6,346 bases of DNA from contig JAUYSF010000118.1 of NCBI GenBank assembly GCA_030696435.1, positions 1 to 6,346 on the forward strand. The letters are read 5' to 3'. The translations under genes and the position numbers were made by a program. Under the pieces are notes generated by a model. The model made no database searches, had not been told where the DNA came from, and worked only from the letters and a program-made list of their open reading frames with translations. The stretch is from Desulfoprunum sp. (GTDB lineage Bacteria; Desulfobacterota; Desulfobulbia; Desulfobulbales; Desulfocapsaceae). This document shows, piece by piece, positions 1 through 6,346 of the stretch. Each line of letters starts with the position of its first letter. The stretch's first letter is position 1.

Positions 1-252
1 TCAAGGGCTTGTCAATAACTTTCTTGCCCTCCCAATCTCTTCTTTCCTTCGGCTAGTTCCGTCAATCTCAGCTCCCGCTGGCATCAACTCAACCTCACCC
101 AAGGACCGCGGCAAACTACTGTATCACTCCGCTACTGTCAAGAGGTAATTATGCCCTATGGTAACTATTGAAAAAAATTACTTGCTCGGAAAGATGGTAT
201 ATGAGTATGTAGTCCCTGATAAAGGAAAGTATCCAATTTGATTTTGTTTAAT

Positions 253-295
253 GCTTCCTAAGGGCAATTTTTGTAAATTATTACCTAGGCCAAGC
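253..295. repeat. Imperfect palindrome upstream of selA promoter
   Basis: The outer arms are GCTTCCTA (253-260) and TAGGccAAGC (286-295), which pair with a two-base bulge. GG (262-263) can pair with CC (284-285). Inside, AATTT (266-270) and AAATT (275-279) close a TTGT loop. The element lies just before the predicted -35 box, so it may be an operator-like or cruciform site rather than an RNA leader. It has no T-tract, so it does not look like a terminator. It could be a chance feature of AT-rich DNA. Confidence 0.3.
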
Positions 296-298
296 ATG

Positions 299-326
299 TT
301 GAAAAAAGGCAGAATTCTCTTTTAAT
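299..326 (+). promoter_or_regulatory. Candidate sigma70-type promoter for selA
   Basis: TTGAAA (299-304, 4 of 6 to TTGACA) is followed by a 16-base spacer and TTTAAT (321-326, 5 of 6 to TATAAT). Transcription would start near 333 and leave a very short leader of roughly 17 bases before the selA ATG at 350. This is a sequence match only. Confidence 0.4.
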
Positions 327-349
327 CATACGGACATTTACCGGAATTT

Positions 350-1759
350 ATGGAAAATACGAAACAGTTACTCCGCAATCTTCCCAAAGTTGATGAATGT
401 ATCACTCAGATTGAGAACTTCGTTGGCCCTGAAGTACCGACCGCGATAATAAAGCAAGTCGTACAAGAGTGTATAGAGACTGAAAGACAGAAGATTTTAT
501 TTGCTCAGCATGACACTACTATGAGTAATGCTGATTGGATGGATTTCTTTTTGGCCGAAATTGAACGCAAAAATAGAGTTAATTTTCGCAGAGTTATTAA
601 TGGTACAGGGGTTGTAATACATACGAATCTCGGCCGATCACTCCTTTCGGAGAAGGCTACAAACGCTCTGGCTCAAGCCGGTGGCTACTATTCGAATCTC
701 GAATTCAATCTAGATACGGGAAAGCGGGGAAGCAGATACAGTCTAGTTGAAAAGCTCATCTGCGATCTCACGGGTGCTGAGGCGGCACTGGTCGTGAACA
801 ACAATGCAGCTGCTGTTTTTCTTGTTCTTGAAACACTCGCCCGCGGTACTGAGGTCATTGTCTCACGGGGACAGTTGGTGGAGATCGGCGGATCATTTAG
901 GATACCAGATGTTATGACCAAGAGTGGGGCGCGCCTGGTCGAGGTAGGGGCGACCAACAGAACGCATCTTTTTGATTATGAAAATGCCATCAGTCCGGAG
1001 ACCTCTCTTCTTCTCCGTGTCCATACATCAAATTTCAGGCTTATCGGTTTTACCTCGGAAGTCTCAGCAGAAGAGATGGTCGTACTTGCTAGAAAACATG
1101 GCTTGATTGTCATGGAAGATCTTGGCAGTGGTTGTCTGGTTGATCTTTCCAAATTTGGTCTGCCTCGGGAGCCGACAGTGCAGGAGATTGTCAAGGCCGG
1201 TGTTGATGTGGTGACATTCAGCGGCGATAAACTACTCGGCGGGCCTCAGGCCGGCATTATCATCGGCAAGCGGGATGTCATTGATCGGGTCAAAAAAAAT
1301 CCACTTAATCGGGCACTGAGGATCGACAAATTCACTCTTGCTTCTTTGGAGATGATCCTGCGTGACTATTATGATACCGAATGCGCTCTGAAAAATATCC
1401 CGACGCTGGCCATGTTGACATGCACATCCGAGGTGATTAAAAAGCGAGGATACAAGGTCTTGCGCAAGATAAAAAAAGAAATTGAGGCGAAATGCCATTC
1501 TTGCCTGGTTTCAACAGTCTCAAGGGTTGGCGGAGGTGCTATGCCGGAATACAGCCTTGATAGCTGGGCTCTGGCCTTAAAGCCGCTTGAGTTGGGTTTG
1601 AATGCTTTTGAAAGCGCGCTTCGTCGGCTACCTTTGCCACTTATAGGCAGAATTGAAAACGATATTTTCCTTGTCGATTTTCGCACTGTCCAGGATCGTG
1701 AGCTTTCTGAACTCTCCGTTTTGCTAATAGATTTCTTTCGTGTCGAGCGGGCAGTATAA
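350..1759 (+). CDS. selA: L-seryl-tRNA(Sec) selenium transferase (selenocysteine synthase)
   Basis: SelA is a PLP-dependent cytoplasmic enzyme that converts seryl-tRNA(Sec) to selenocysteinyl-tRNA(Sec) using selenophosphate. It forms a large ring-shaped decamer in characterised bacteria. The 469 residues match the usual family length. Visible signatures are an N-terminal tRNA-binding helical region opening with LLRNLPKVDE (residues 7-16), RVINGTGVVIHTNLGRS (81-97), the NNNAAAVFLVL segment (150-160), MEDLGSG (255-261) and the cofactor motif SGDKLLGGPQAG (291-302), with K294 as the expected PLP lysine. ATG 350 is the only plausible start: the frame is open back to a TAA at 323-325 without another start codon. 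The ribosome site is weak (GGA at 343-345, close to the ATG). Its TAA overlaps the next ATG by one base. selB and selD are not in the window, and selB is not immediately downstream as it is in many genomes. The presence of selA implies the host makes selenoproteins. Confidence 0.96.
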   Translation: MENTKQLLRNLPKVDECITQIENFVGPEVPTAIIKQVVQECIETERQKILFAQHDTTMSNADWMDFFLAEIERKNRVNFRRVINGTGVVIHTNLGRSLLSEKATNALAQAGGYYSNLEFNLDTGKRGSRYSLVEKLICDLTGAEAALVVNNNAAAVFLVLETLARGTEVIVSRGQLVEIGGSFRIPDVMTKSGARLVEVGATNRTHLFDYENAISPETSLLLRVHTSNFRLIGFTSEVSAEEMVVLARKHGLIVMEDLGSGCLVDLSKFGLPREPTVQEIVKAGVDVVTFSGDKLLGGPQAGIIIGKRDVIDRVKKNPLNRALRIDKFTLASLEMILRDYYDTECALKNIPTLAMLTCTSEVIKKRGYKVLRKIKKEIEAKCHSCLVSTVSRVGGGAMPEYSLDSWALALKPLELGLNAFESALRRLPLPLIGRIENDIFLVDFRTVQDRELSELSVLLIDFFRVERAV

Positions 1760-3909
1760 TGGAAAAATTTCCTTCTTTTTCTATTGACCACATTCTCAGA
1801 GAAGAAGATTTTCTCAGATTTTCCCGTGCATTTTCGAAGATACTCCTTGAGAGAATTCCAACGGCGAAAGGTGTCAGCTTTATAACAACGTCAGAACAGC
1901 TTGAGGCTGATTTTGCCGATAAATACATCAGAAAAACAATCAGCAAGCTGTATGAGCAGGCGATTGCCCAAAGAAAGGCTGTCAAAGCTGCGGAAGACAG
2001 TATTCTGATACCCTTTCCCTTAGATCAAGAAGGCTGGATTGTGGCCTATGTCTCAGGGGTCGATCCTCTTATTATCCAGCGTGCTGGCAATGATTGGCTG
2101 GCAGATATACAATTGACTGTTTTAAGAGATTTTTTCTCTCTCAAACAGGCAAGAACCGATCCTGAAACCGGTCTGCTCAACAGTGCTAATCTCTATGCCT
2201 TTCTTGATGGTCTGTCTGATTATAACCTGATACATCTTGTGCTGATCGAGCTTGCTTCCCGGGTCAGAATGCCGCGTGACGCTTTCCAAAACGCCAGAAA
2301 GGCGACCCTTGCCCTTCAGGAATTTACAGGTGGCGGTTTGGTCCATCATCTCGGTCAGTGTGTGTTTGCCATTTTATTACTGCAACAAGATTCCCACGTC
2401 GGAAATGCCCGGTTTGGTTCTTCGCTCGTCTCCTCTCTGAAGCGTGAGGGATTTCATCGAGTACATATAGGATCGACTGCTGGCGAAGGAAAAGCCGAAT
2501 CGGAGGCCGGAAAAAAGAAATTGCAGGACAGGTTGCTGGCGGAGGCTTGGGCGGCGTTGCAAACAGCGGGTCGGCGAGGGCCATTCAGCTTTTGTGATTA
2601 CAGCGTACTGGCCCACCCAGAAAAACATCCTCTCAACTCTCACAAAGATGCCCTAATTAGAAAAATCCGCAGAAAATTTCAAGGATCACCTGTATTTTGT
2701 CTGATCGAGTTAAAAAAAGAAGGCTCGACGGCGATGCCTCTTTCTCAACTCCTGGCAAAATATGTCGAACCGCAAATGCTTTTTGCAGGAGAAGGCACGG
2801 TCGTGATCTATTTAGAGCATGCTGTCGAGGAAAAAGCCCGGGGCTGGATCGGTAATATCCTCCAGATGCTGGATCGCGATGTAGGAACGCCAATGCAGAT
2901 TTCGGCTGGAATTGCCTCCTATCCCTATGCTGATTTTAAAAAATCCGAGATTCTGGCCAACTGCCGTAAGGCGTTGCTCCATGCCGCCTTTTTCGGTCCT
3001 TCAAGTATCACCTCCTTTGATGCAGTCAGTCTGAATATCAGTGGAGATATTTATTATAGCGAGGGCGATCTGCCCAGTGCCGTAAGAGAATACCGCCGGG
3101 GACTTATTTGCGAGCCGGGGAATGTCAATCTACTCAACAGCTTGGGTGTAGCCTATGCCATGATGGATAAGCATGCCTTTGCCCGAGAAAATTTCAAAAA
3201 GGCCCTTGTCGGTGAGCCGGACAATTTCATGTCTCTCTATAATCTCGGACTCGGAGAAGTTCTCAGAGGTAATGTTAGCCATGGTTTGCTGTGTTTTGAG
3301 AAGGCTATCGGTGCCCATTCCGAGGAAGACGGGCCTGAGGTCAAGAGCGATCTGCAGTTTCAACTGGCAAAGCTCTACTGTCGCTTGGGAATTTACGATA
3401 AGACCTTGGATTTCCTGATGCCGTGGTATGCGTCTTGTGGATCATCACAATCGGCAGGACGTGCTCTGCGTTATCTGGGGGAAGCCTGCTTTCATCTGGG
3501 GAGAAAAAGCGAGGCGACAATATGGTTGCAGAAAGCCTTGCACTTCAATGAGATTGACCCTGAAGCACTCAGCCTTCTCGGGCTGGTTTATCTCGAAGAG
3601 GGTGAAGGAAATGAGATTGCTCTCGCTTTCTGCGAAAAGAGCGTTGAACTTTGCCCATCCGATACGGTTGTCAGGTTACGTTTGGCCAGGGTACAGGTCG
3701 GATGCGGGCTACTTTCTGATGCACGACAGAATCTGGTGAAATGTCTTGGCAACAGGAATATCCAGGCCGAAACCCAATTCTACCTGGGGCGGGTCTGCCA
3801 GAAAATGGGGAGAAAGAAGCAGGCCAAGTATTGGTTTGGCAAGATTTTACAGCAGGAGAAAATATCTCCTGAACTTATGAGTGAACTACGTGCAGTAATT
3901 GAGAATTAA
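1759..3909 (+). CDS. Cytoplasmic protein with GAF-like region, two degenerate GGDEF domains and TPR array
   Basis: I do not recognise a named gene. The 716 residues show no signal peptide or membrane segment. Residues about 30-130 resemble a GAF fold (for example SILIPFPLDQEGWIVAYVSG, 81-100). A first GGDEF-like domain begins with DPETGLLN (134-141), the usual entry motif, but the active-site loop reads HHLGQCVF near 196-203. A second spans about 296-421. Its active-site loop reads FAGEGTVVIY (342-351), and the typical later strand and helix are kept (ISAGIASYPYADF, 381-393, then a KALLHAAFFG helix). Neither loop has the GGDEF/GGEEF residues needed to make cyclic-di-GMP, so I infer a non-catalytic sensor or scaffold. 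Residues about 425-705 form roughly seven to eight TPR-like helical pairs (for example SLGVAYAMMDKHAFARENFKKAL, 461-483, here given as one unit's span), a protein-binding solenoid. The start overlaps the selA stop (TAATG), suggesting translational coupling. The partner is unknown; the downstream pilT makes a pilus or motility role possible, but nothing here proves it. Confidence 0.85.
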   Translation: MEKFPSFSIDHILREEDFLRFSRAFSKILLERIPTAKGVSFITTSEQLEADFADKYIRKTISKLYEQAIAQRKAVKAAEDSILIPFPLDQEGWIVAYVSGVDPLIIQRAGNDWLADIQLTVLRDFFSLKQARTDPETGLLNSANLYAFLDGLSDYNLIHLVLIELASRVRMPRDAFQNARKATLALQEFTGGGLVHHLGQCVFAILLLQQDSHVGNARFGSSLVSSLKREGFHRVHIGSTAGEGKAESEAGKKKLQDRLLAEAWAALQTAGRRGPFSFCDYSVLAHPEKHPLNSHKDALIRKIRRKFQGSPVFCLIELKKEGSTAMPLSQLLAKYVEPQMLFAGEGTVVIYLEHAVEEKARGWIGNILQMLDRDVGTPMQISAGIASYPYADFKKSEILANCRKALLHAAFFGPSSITSFDAVSLNISGDIYYSEGDLPSAVREYRRGLICEPGNVNLLNSLGVAYAMMDKHAFARENFKKALVGEPDNFMSLYNLGLGEVLRGNVSHGLLCFEKAIGAHSEEDGPEVKSDLQFQLAKLYCRLGIYDKTLDFLMPWYASCGSSQSAGRALRYLGEACFHLGRKSEATIWLQKALHFNEIDPEALSLLGLVYLEEGEGNEIALAFCEKSVELCPSDTVVRLRLARVQVGCGLLSDARQNLVKCLGNRNIQAETQFYLGRVCQKMGRKKQAKYWFGKILQQEKISPELMSELRAVIEN

Positions 3910-3929
3910 GGACTGATAAGGATGATGAT

Positions 3930-4613
3930 ATGCAGTTTGAAGAGCGAAGAAGAGTAAAAAGAGAGCCTAAACACTGCCTTGACAATTCGGTAGTGGGTGA
4001 CTCTTGGAGAATGTTCAGGATAATGGCTGAGTTTGTTGATGGGTTTGATGCCATGTCGGCGGTGGATGTCCCGGCCGTTACCATTTATGGCTCGGCCAGA
4101 ATTTCCAAAGAGCACAAATATTACAAATTGACCGAGGAGATTGCCACAGGCCTGGCGCAGTCCGGTTACGCGGTCGTAACAGGCGGGGGGCCCGGTCTTA
4201 TGGAGGCCGCCAATAAAGGAGCTGCGGAGGCCGGTGGTGTGTCCATCGGGTTGAACATCAGCCTGCCGCATGAACAGGCGCCAAATCCTTACGCGAATTT
4301 CCCCTTGCATTTCAAATACTTTTTTGTTCGCAAGGTCATGTTCATGAAGTACTCGATGGCTTTTATCTGCATGCCCGGAGGCTTTGGTTCTCTGGATGAG
4401 CTGTTTGAGGCAATGACCCTGATTCAAACCCAGAGGATCAAGCCCTTTCCCATTGTCCTGGTGGGTAGCGATTTCTGGGCTGGACTTGTCGACTGGATAA
4501 AGGATAAACTTCTGGCTGAAGGGAACATTAATAAAGAAGATTTGCAGCTATTCAGAGTGCTCGATGATGCAGAAGAAGTTGTCAATTTCATCAAAAAAAC
4601 GGTAATAGTTTAG
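3930..4613 (+). CDS. LOG family protein (TIGR00730-type Rossmann fold)
   Basis: This belongs to the LOG/lysine-decarboxylase-like family. Characterised members hydrolyse nucleoside 5'-monophosphates (cytokinin-type phosphoribohydrolase activity), releasing a base and ribose 5-phosphate. The older label lysine decarboxylase is misleading. Visible motifs are VTIYGSAR (50-57) on the first strand, GGGPGLMEAANKGA (85-98), the FFVRKVMFMKYS segment with R134 and K135 (131-142), and PGGFGSLDE (149-157). The last matches the family PGGxGTxxE active-site motif with Ser in place of Thr and retains the catalytic Glu at 157. The 227-residue length includes an N-terminal basic helical extension of about 45 residues. 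ATG 3930 has a good ribosome site, AAGGA at 3918-3922, seven bases upstream, and is the only sensible in-frame start. It follows the TPR gene by 20 bases, so probably the same transcript. The physiological substrate cannot be told from sequence. Confidence 0.9.
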   Translation: MQFEERRRVKREPKHCLDNSVVGDSWRMFRIMAEFVDGFDAMSAVDVPAVTIYGSARISKEHKYYKLTEEIATGLAQSGYAVVTGGGPGLMEAANKGAAEAGGVSIGLNISLPHEQAPNPYANFPLHFKYFFVRKVMFMKYSMAFICMPGGFGSLDELFEAMTLIQTQRIKPFPIVLVGSDFWAGLVDWIKDKLLAEGNINKEDLQLFRVLDDAEEVVNFIKKTVIV

Positions 4614-4650
4614 GATTCATGATAATAATAGGATTATTCACTGTAGGATT
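4611..4650 (+). repeat. Three direct TAGGATT repeats between LOG gene and pilT
   Basis: TAGGATT occurs exactly at 4611-4617 (its TAG is the LOG stop codon), 4629-4635 and 4644-4650, with start-to-start spacings of 18 and 15 bases. The repeats lie in the only sizeable gap inside the rightward gene series, just before a possible -10 box and pilT. They may be regulator-binding sites, or coincidence in AT-rich DNA. Confidence 0.4.
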
Positions 4651-4663
4651 GCCTTTATATTAT
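4637..4663 (+). promoter_or_regulatory. Weak candidate promoter for pilT
   Basis: TTCACT (4637-4642) is separated by 15 bases from TATTAT (4658-4663, 5 of 6 to TATAAT). The spacing is shorter than the optimal 17 and the -35 match is poor, so support is limited. No sigma54-type GG-N10-GC site was seen in the gap. Confidence 0.2.
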
Positions 4664-4713
4664 TTGTCAGGACCGCGCGATACGGCAGTATCTGATACTC
4701 AGAGAGGGAGATT

Positions 4714-5796
4714 ATGGCTCAGATAGATGCATTTTTTAAATTGATGAACGACGAAGGGGCCTCTGATCTGCACATGGTGGCAGAACAGCAGCCTTTGCTT
4801 CGTATCCGTGGCGATATGGAGCGGGTCAAGTTCAAGAAAATGGGAAATGAGGAACTGAGGGCCATGCTCTACGAGATATGTCCTGAAGAGAAAATTAAAA
4901 TTTTTGAGGAAACGGGGGATATAGATTTCGGTTATGAGATTCCCGGTCTTGCCCGCTACCGCTGCAATTTTTTTCAGCAGAAATATGGTGTGGGTGCGGT
5001 GTTCCGCGAGATCCCCAGCGAGATAATGACTTGCGAGCAGCTCGGACTGCCCAAAGTCATCGCGCGACTTGCCCATTTGCCTAAAGGCTTGGTGTTGGTC
5101 ACCGGTCCAACGGGCTCCGGTAAATCGACAACCTTGGCTGCAATTGTCGATGAGGCAAATAAGAACAGAAAGGACCATATTATTACGATAGAGGACCCTA
5201 TCGAATTTGTCCATCGGAGCCAGAAGTGCATTATCAATCATCGTGAGGTCGGCACACACACCAAGTCGTTTTCTGCGGCCCTGCGCGGTGCCCTGCGTGA
5301 GGATCCGGATATAATCATGGTCGGCGAATTGCGCGATCTAGAAACCATTACCATGGCCATGGAAGCGGCGATGACCGGACATCTGGTATTTGGCACGCTC
5401 CATACCATCAATGCCATGAAGACCGTTGACCGTATAATTGAGATATTTCCGGCCAGCCAGCAGGGGCAAGTCCGCTCGACCCTGGCTGATGCTCTGAAGG
5501 CGGTGATTTCTCAGACGCTTTTCAAGCGTATCGATATCAAAGGCCGTTGTGCTGCCCTGGAAATCCTTATTGCCACACCTGCTGTGCGAAACCTAATTCG
5601 TGATTCCAAGACCTTCCAGATAATTTCAACCATGCAGACCGGCAAGAAATTTGGCATGCAGACGCTTGACGATGCCATCATGGAATTTATCGAGAAAAAA
5701 ATGATCAGCCCGGACGATGCCTATTCAAATGCAGTTGAGAAATCTAAGTTTTTGAAATATTTGCGCAAACCTCCGTCAGACTTTACCGAGGTCTAA
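4714..5796 (+). CDS. pilT: Type IV pilus retraction ATPase PilT
   Basis: PilT is a hexameric cytoplasmic ATPase of the type IV pilus machine. It powers pilus depolymerisation, and hence twitching motility, and in competent bacteria DNA uptake. The 360 residues fit the family. The N-terminal PAS-like domain contains ASDLHMVAEQQPLLRIRGD (16-34). The C-terminal RecA-like domain has Walker A GPTGSGKST (131-139), Asp box ITIEDPIEF (157-165), Walker B region DPDIIMVGELRD (197-208, catalytic E205) and His box GHLVFGTLHT (222-231). AVRNLIRDSK (290-299) matches the AIRNLIRE motif that is typical of PilT and needed for retraction in studied members. All catalytic residues are present. A purine-rich ribosome site (AGAGAGGGAG, 4701-4710) precedes ATG 4714. 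The gene sits 100 bases after the LOG gene and converges with the comEC-like gene. PilU is a less likely alternative given this motif and the short C-terminus. Confidence 0.95.
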   Translation: MAQIDAFFKLMNDEGASDLHMVAEQQPLLRIRGDMERVKFKKMGNEELRAMLYEICPEEKIKIFEETGDIDFGYEIPGLARYRCNFFQQKYGVGAVFREIPSEIMTCEQLGLPKVIARLAHLPKGLVLVTGPTGSGKSTTLAAIVDEANKNRKDHIITIEDPIEFVHRSQKCIINHREVGTHTKSFSAALRGALREDPDIIMVGELRDLETITMAMEAAMTGHLVFGTLHTINAMKTVDRIIEIFPASQQGQVRSTLADALKAVISQTLFKRIDIKGRCAALEILIATPAVRNLIRDSKTFQIISTMQTGKKFGMQTLDDAIMEFIEKKMISPDDAYSNAVEKSKFLKYLRKPPSDFTEV

Positions 5797-5855
5797 AAAA
5801 AGCTCAATGAGTGGCGGCAGGATAGCCTGGTTGGACAACCAGCTCTTCCGCCACT
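5795..5855 (-). terminator. Possible terminator in the pilT/comEC convergence
   Basis: An outer inverted repeat AGTGGCGG (5810-5817) / CCGCCACT (5848-5855) encloses a perfect inner one, CTGGTTG-ga-CAACCAG (5827-5842). Read leftward, on the comEC strand, it is followed after about eight bases by seven Ts (complement of 5795-5801), so termination of comEC is plausible. Read rightward there is no T-run, so stopping pilT transcripts would rely on the hairpin alone. The hairpin lies within the last codons of comEC rather than between genes. The gap between stem and T-run makes it non-canonical. Confidence 0.35.
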
Positions 5856-6346
5856 GCCTTCACAACAAGCCCTGAGGGCAGCGGTCCTTTAGCAGATCTG
5901 CTGTAGCGCAAAATGGTGAAGTGTTCTCCGTTGGTATTGACTTCGACTGTGCCGTTACGGGCGGTTGTCAGCATGACTATCTTGTTTCGGTTACATAGAC
6001 TCTCAAGCCCTGGATCGGGAAAATATTTGAGCTTGTTACGCCCGGCAGAGACAATGAGATAGCTGGGGTGCACAGCCTTGAGAAAAGCGGGAGAATTCGA
6101 AGTCTTTGAACCATGATGAGGAGCGAGCAGGAGGGTTGATAACGGATTTTCGACCCTCCTGGTGAATTCCTTTTCCGCCGCAATACTGATGTCCCCCGGG
6201 AAAAGAACGGAAAAGTTTTTGTGTTGGTCAGAATACAGGAGGGTGATAATACGCCTTATTATGTCCAAAACGACTCTAATATTTGGGTTCGAACTGGCAA
6301 TGTAAGCACACCAATAGATATAGCTTCTCCCGACAGACTGGCATTG
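5804..6346 (-). CDS. comEC: ComEC/Rec2-like DNA internalisation protein, C-terminal part (5'-truncated by window edge)
   Basis: This is the extracytoplasmic metallo-beta-lactamase-like tail of a ComEC/Rec2 protein, whose N-terminal membrane domains form the inner-membrane channel for single-stranded DNA in competent bacteria. Counting from the TTG at 6268, landmarks are SVLFPGDIS (20-28), LLLAPHHGSKTSNSPAFLKAV (47-67, with the HHGS motif), LIVSAGRNK (71-79) and TTARNGTVEVNTNGE (101-115), in the order and spacing of the family. The usual late HPHP is FPDP here (83-86), replacing a His often seen in family members. The reading frame stays open to the window edge, so TTG 6268 is probably not the true start. 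However, the frame upstream of about 6270 does not look like ComEC, whereas the next minus-strand frame gives GEAISIGVLTLPV, a plausible family strand. A frameshift is therefore possible. A standalone metal-dependent hydrolase is a less likely alternative. The gene's end is seven bases from the pilT stop. Confidence 0.75.
   Translation of the reverse strand, partial: QCQSVGRSYIYWCAYIASSNPNIRVVLDIIRRIITLLYSDQHKNFSVLFPGDISIAAEKEFTRRVENPLSTLLLAPHHGSKTSNSPAFLKAVHPSYLIVSAGRNKLKYFPDPGLESLCNRNKIVMLTTARNGTVEVNTNGEHFTILRYSRSAKGPLPSGLVVKAVAEELVVQPGYPAATH

Larger units (their letters stand above)
1..349. other. Intergenic leader upstream of selA, no supported gene
   Basis: No convincing gene is visible on either strand. 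About the first 150 bases are pyrimidine-rich on the plus strand and of balanced GC. From about 150 onward the sequence becomes clearly AT-rich, as expected for a promoter region. On the minus strand a 40-codon open stretch runs from 123 down to a TGA at 3-1, but it matches no family I recognise and lacks a clear ribosome site. The right part holds an imperfect palindrome (253-295) and a promoter candidate (299-326). No tRNA, including a selC-like tRNA-Sec, was found beside selA. Confidence 0.6.

Noticed and set aside
4..30. AGGGC...GCCCT inverted repeat as a terminator of a gene left of the window
   Set aside because: Only five base pairs around a 17-base loop, and no T-run follows.
1..349. 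Possible tRNA-Sec (selC) or other RNA gene beside selA
   Set aside because: No acceptor-stem pair, GTTCGA-type T-loop or TCA anticodon arm could be assembled.
1369..1791. 140-codon minus-strand open frame opposite the end of selA
   Set aside because: It lies antisense to the conserved SelA C-terminus, has low-complexity basic/serine-rich composition and no family resemblance. It is a shadow frame.
3428..3739. 103-codon plus-strand open frame inside the TPR region
   Set aside because: It overlaps the well-supported TPR frame, and its composition (Arg, Cys, Trp rich) is typical of an out-of-frame reading.
3906..4427. 173-codon minus-strand open frame opposite the LOG gene
   Set aside because: The plus strand here encodes all conserved LOG motifs. 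The antisense peptide is not recognisable.
4614..4713. Sigma54-type (-24/-12) promoter before pilT
   Set aside because: No GG-N10-GC arrangement with the expected flanking bases was found.
4699..5259. 186-codon minus-strand open frame opposite pilT
   Set aside because: It covers the PilT N-terminal domain and Walker A region in antisense. No family features.

Overview
The window looks like ordinary chromosomal DNA of a Gram-negative anaerobe. My best guess is a Desulfobacterota (deltaproteobacterial, possibly Desulfobulbales-like) genome, because selA, degenerate GGDEF/TPR regulators, a PilT ATPase and a ComEC-type protein occur together at moderate GC. That placement is inference from protein flavour only. 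No rRNA, tRNA, CRISPR array, insertion sequence or phage gene is visible.

Layout. Bases 1-349 hold no convincing gene. They contain a mixed-composition stretch, then an AT-rich leader with an imperfect palindrome and a sigma70-like promoter candidate just before selA. Bases 350-1759 encode SelA, the PLP enzyme that makes selenocysteinyl-tRNA. Its stop codon overlaps by one base (TAATG) the start of a 716-residue cytoplasmic protein (1759-3909). That protein has a GAF-like N-terminus, two degenerate GGDEF-like domains and a long C-terminal TPR array. After 20 bases, with a good ribosome binding site, comes a LOG-family Rossmann protein (3930-4613). After a 100-base gap carrying three TAGGATT repeats comes pilT (4714-5796), the type IV pilus retraction ATPase. 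Converging on it from the right, with only 7 bases between stop codons, is the 3' end of a comEC/rec2-like gene on the minus strand (5804 to beyond 6346). Its metallo-beta-lactamase-like tail is recognisable. Its most upstream visible part may carry a frameshift.

How they may work together. selA, the GGDEF/TPR gene and probably the LOG gene form one rightward transcription unit. pilT may be read through or use its own promoter. PilT (pilus retraction) and ComEC (inner-membrane DNA channel) belong to the same DNA-uptake process in naturally competent bacteria, so their tail-to-tail arrangement is worth noting, although they are on opposite strands. I see no evidence for a wholly new defence or mobile system. 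The least explained component is the catalytically degenerate tandem GGDEF-TPR protein coupled to selA.
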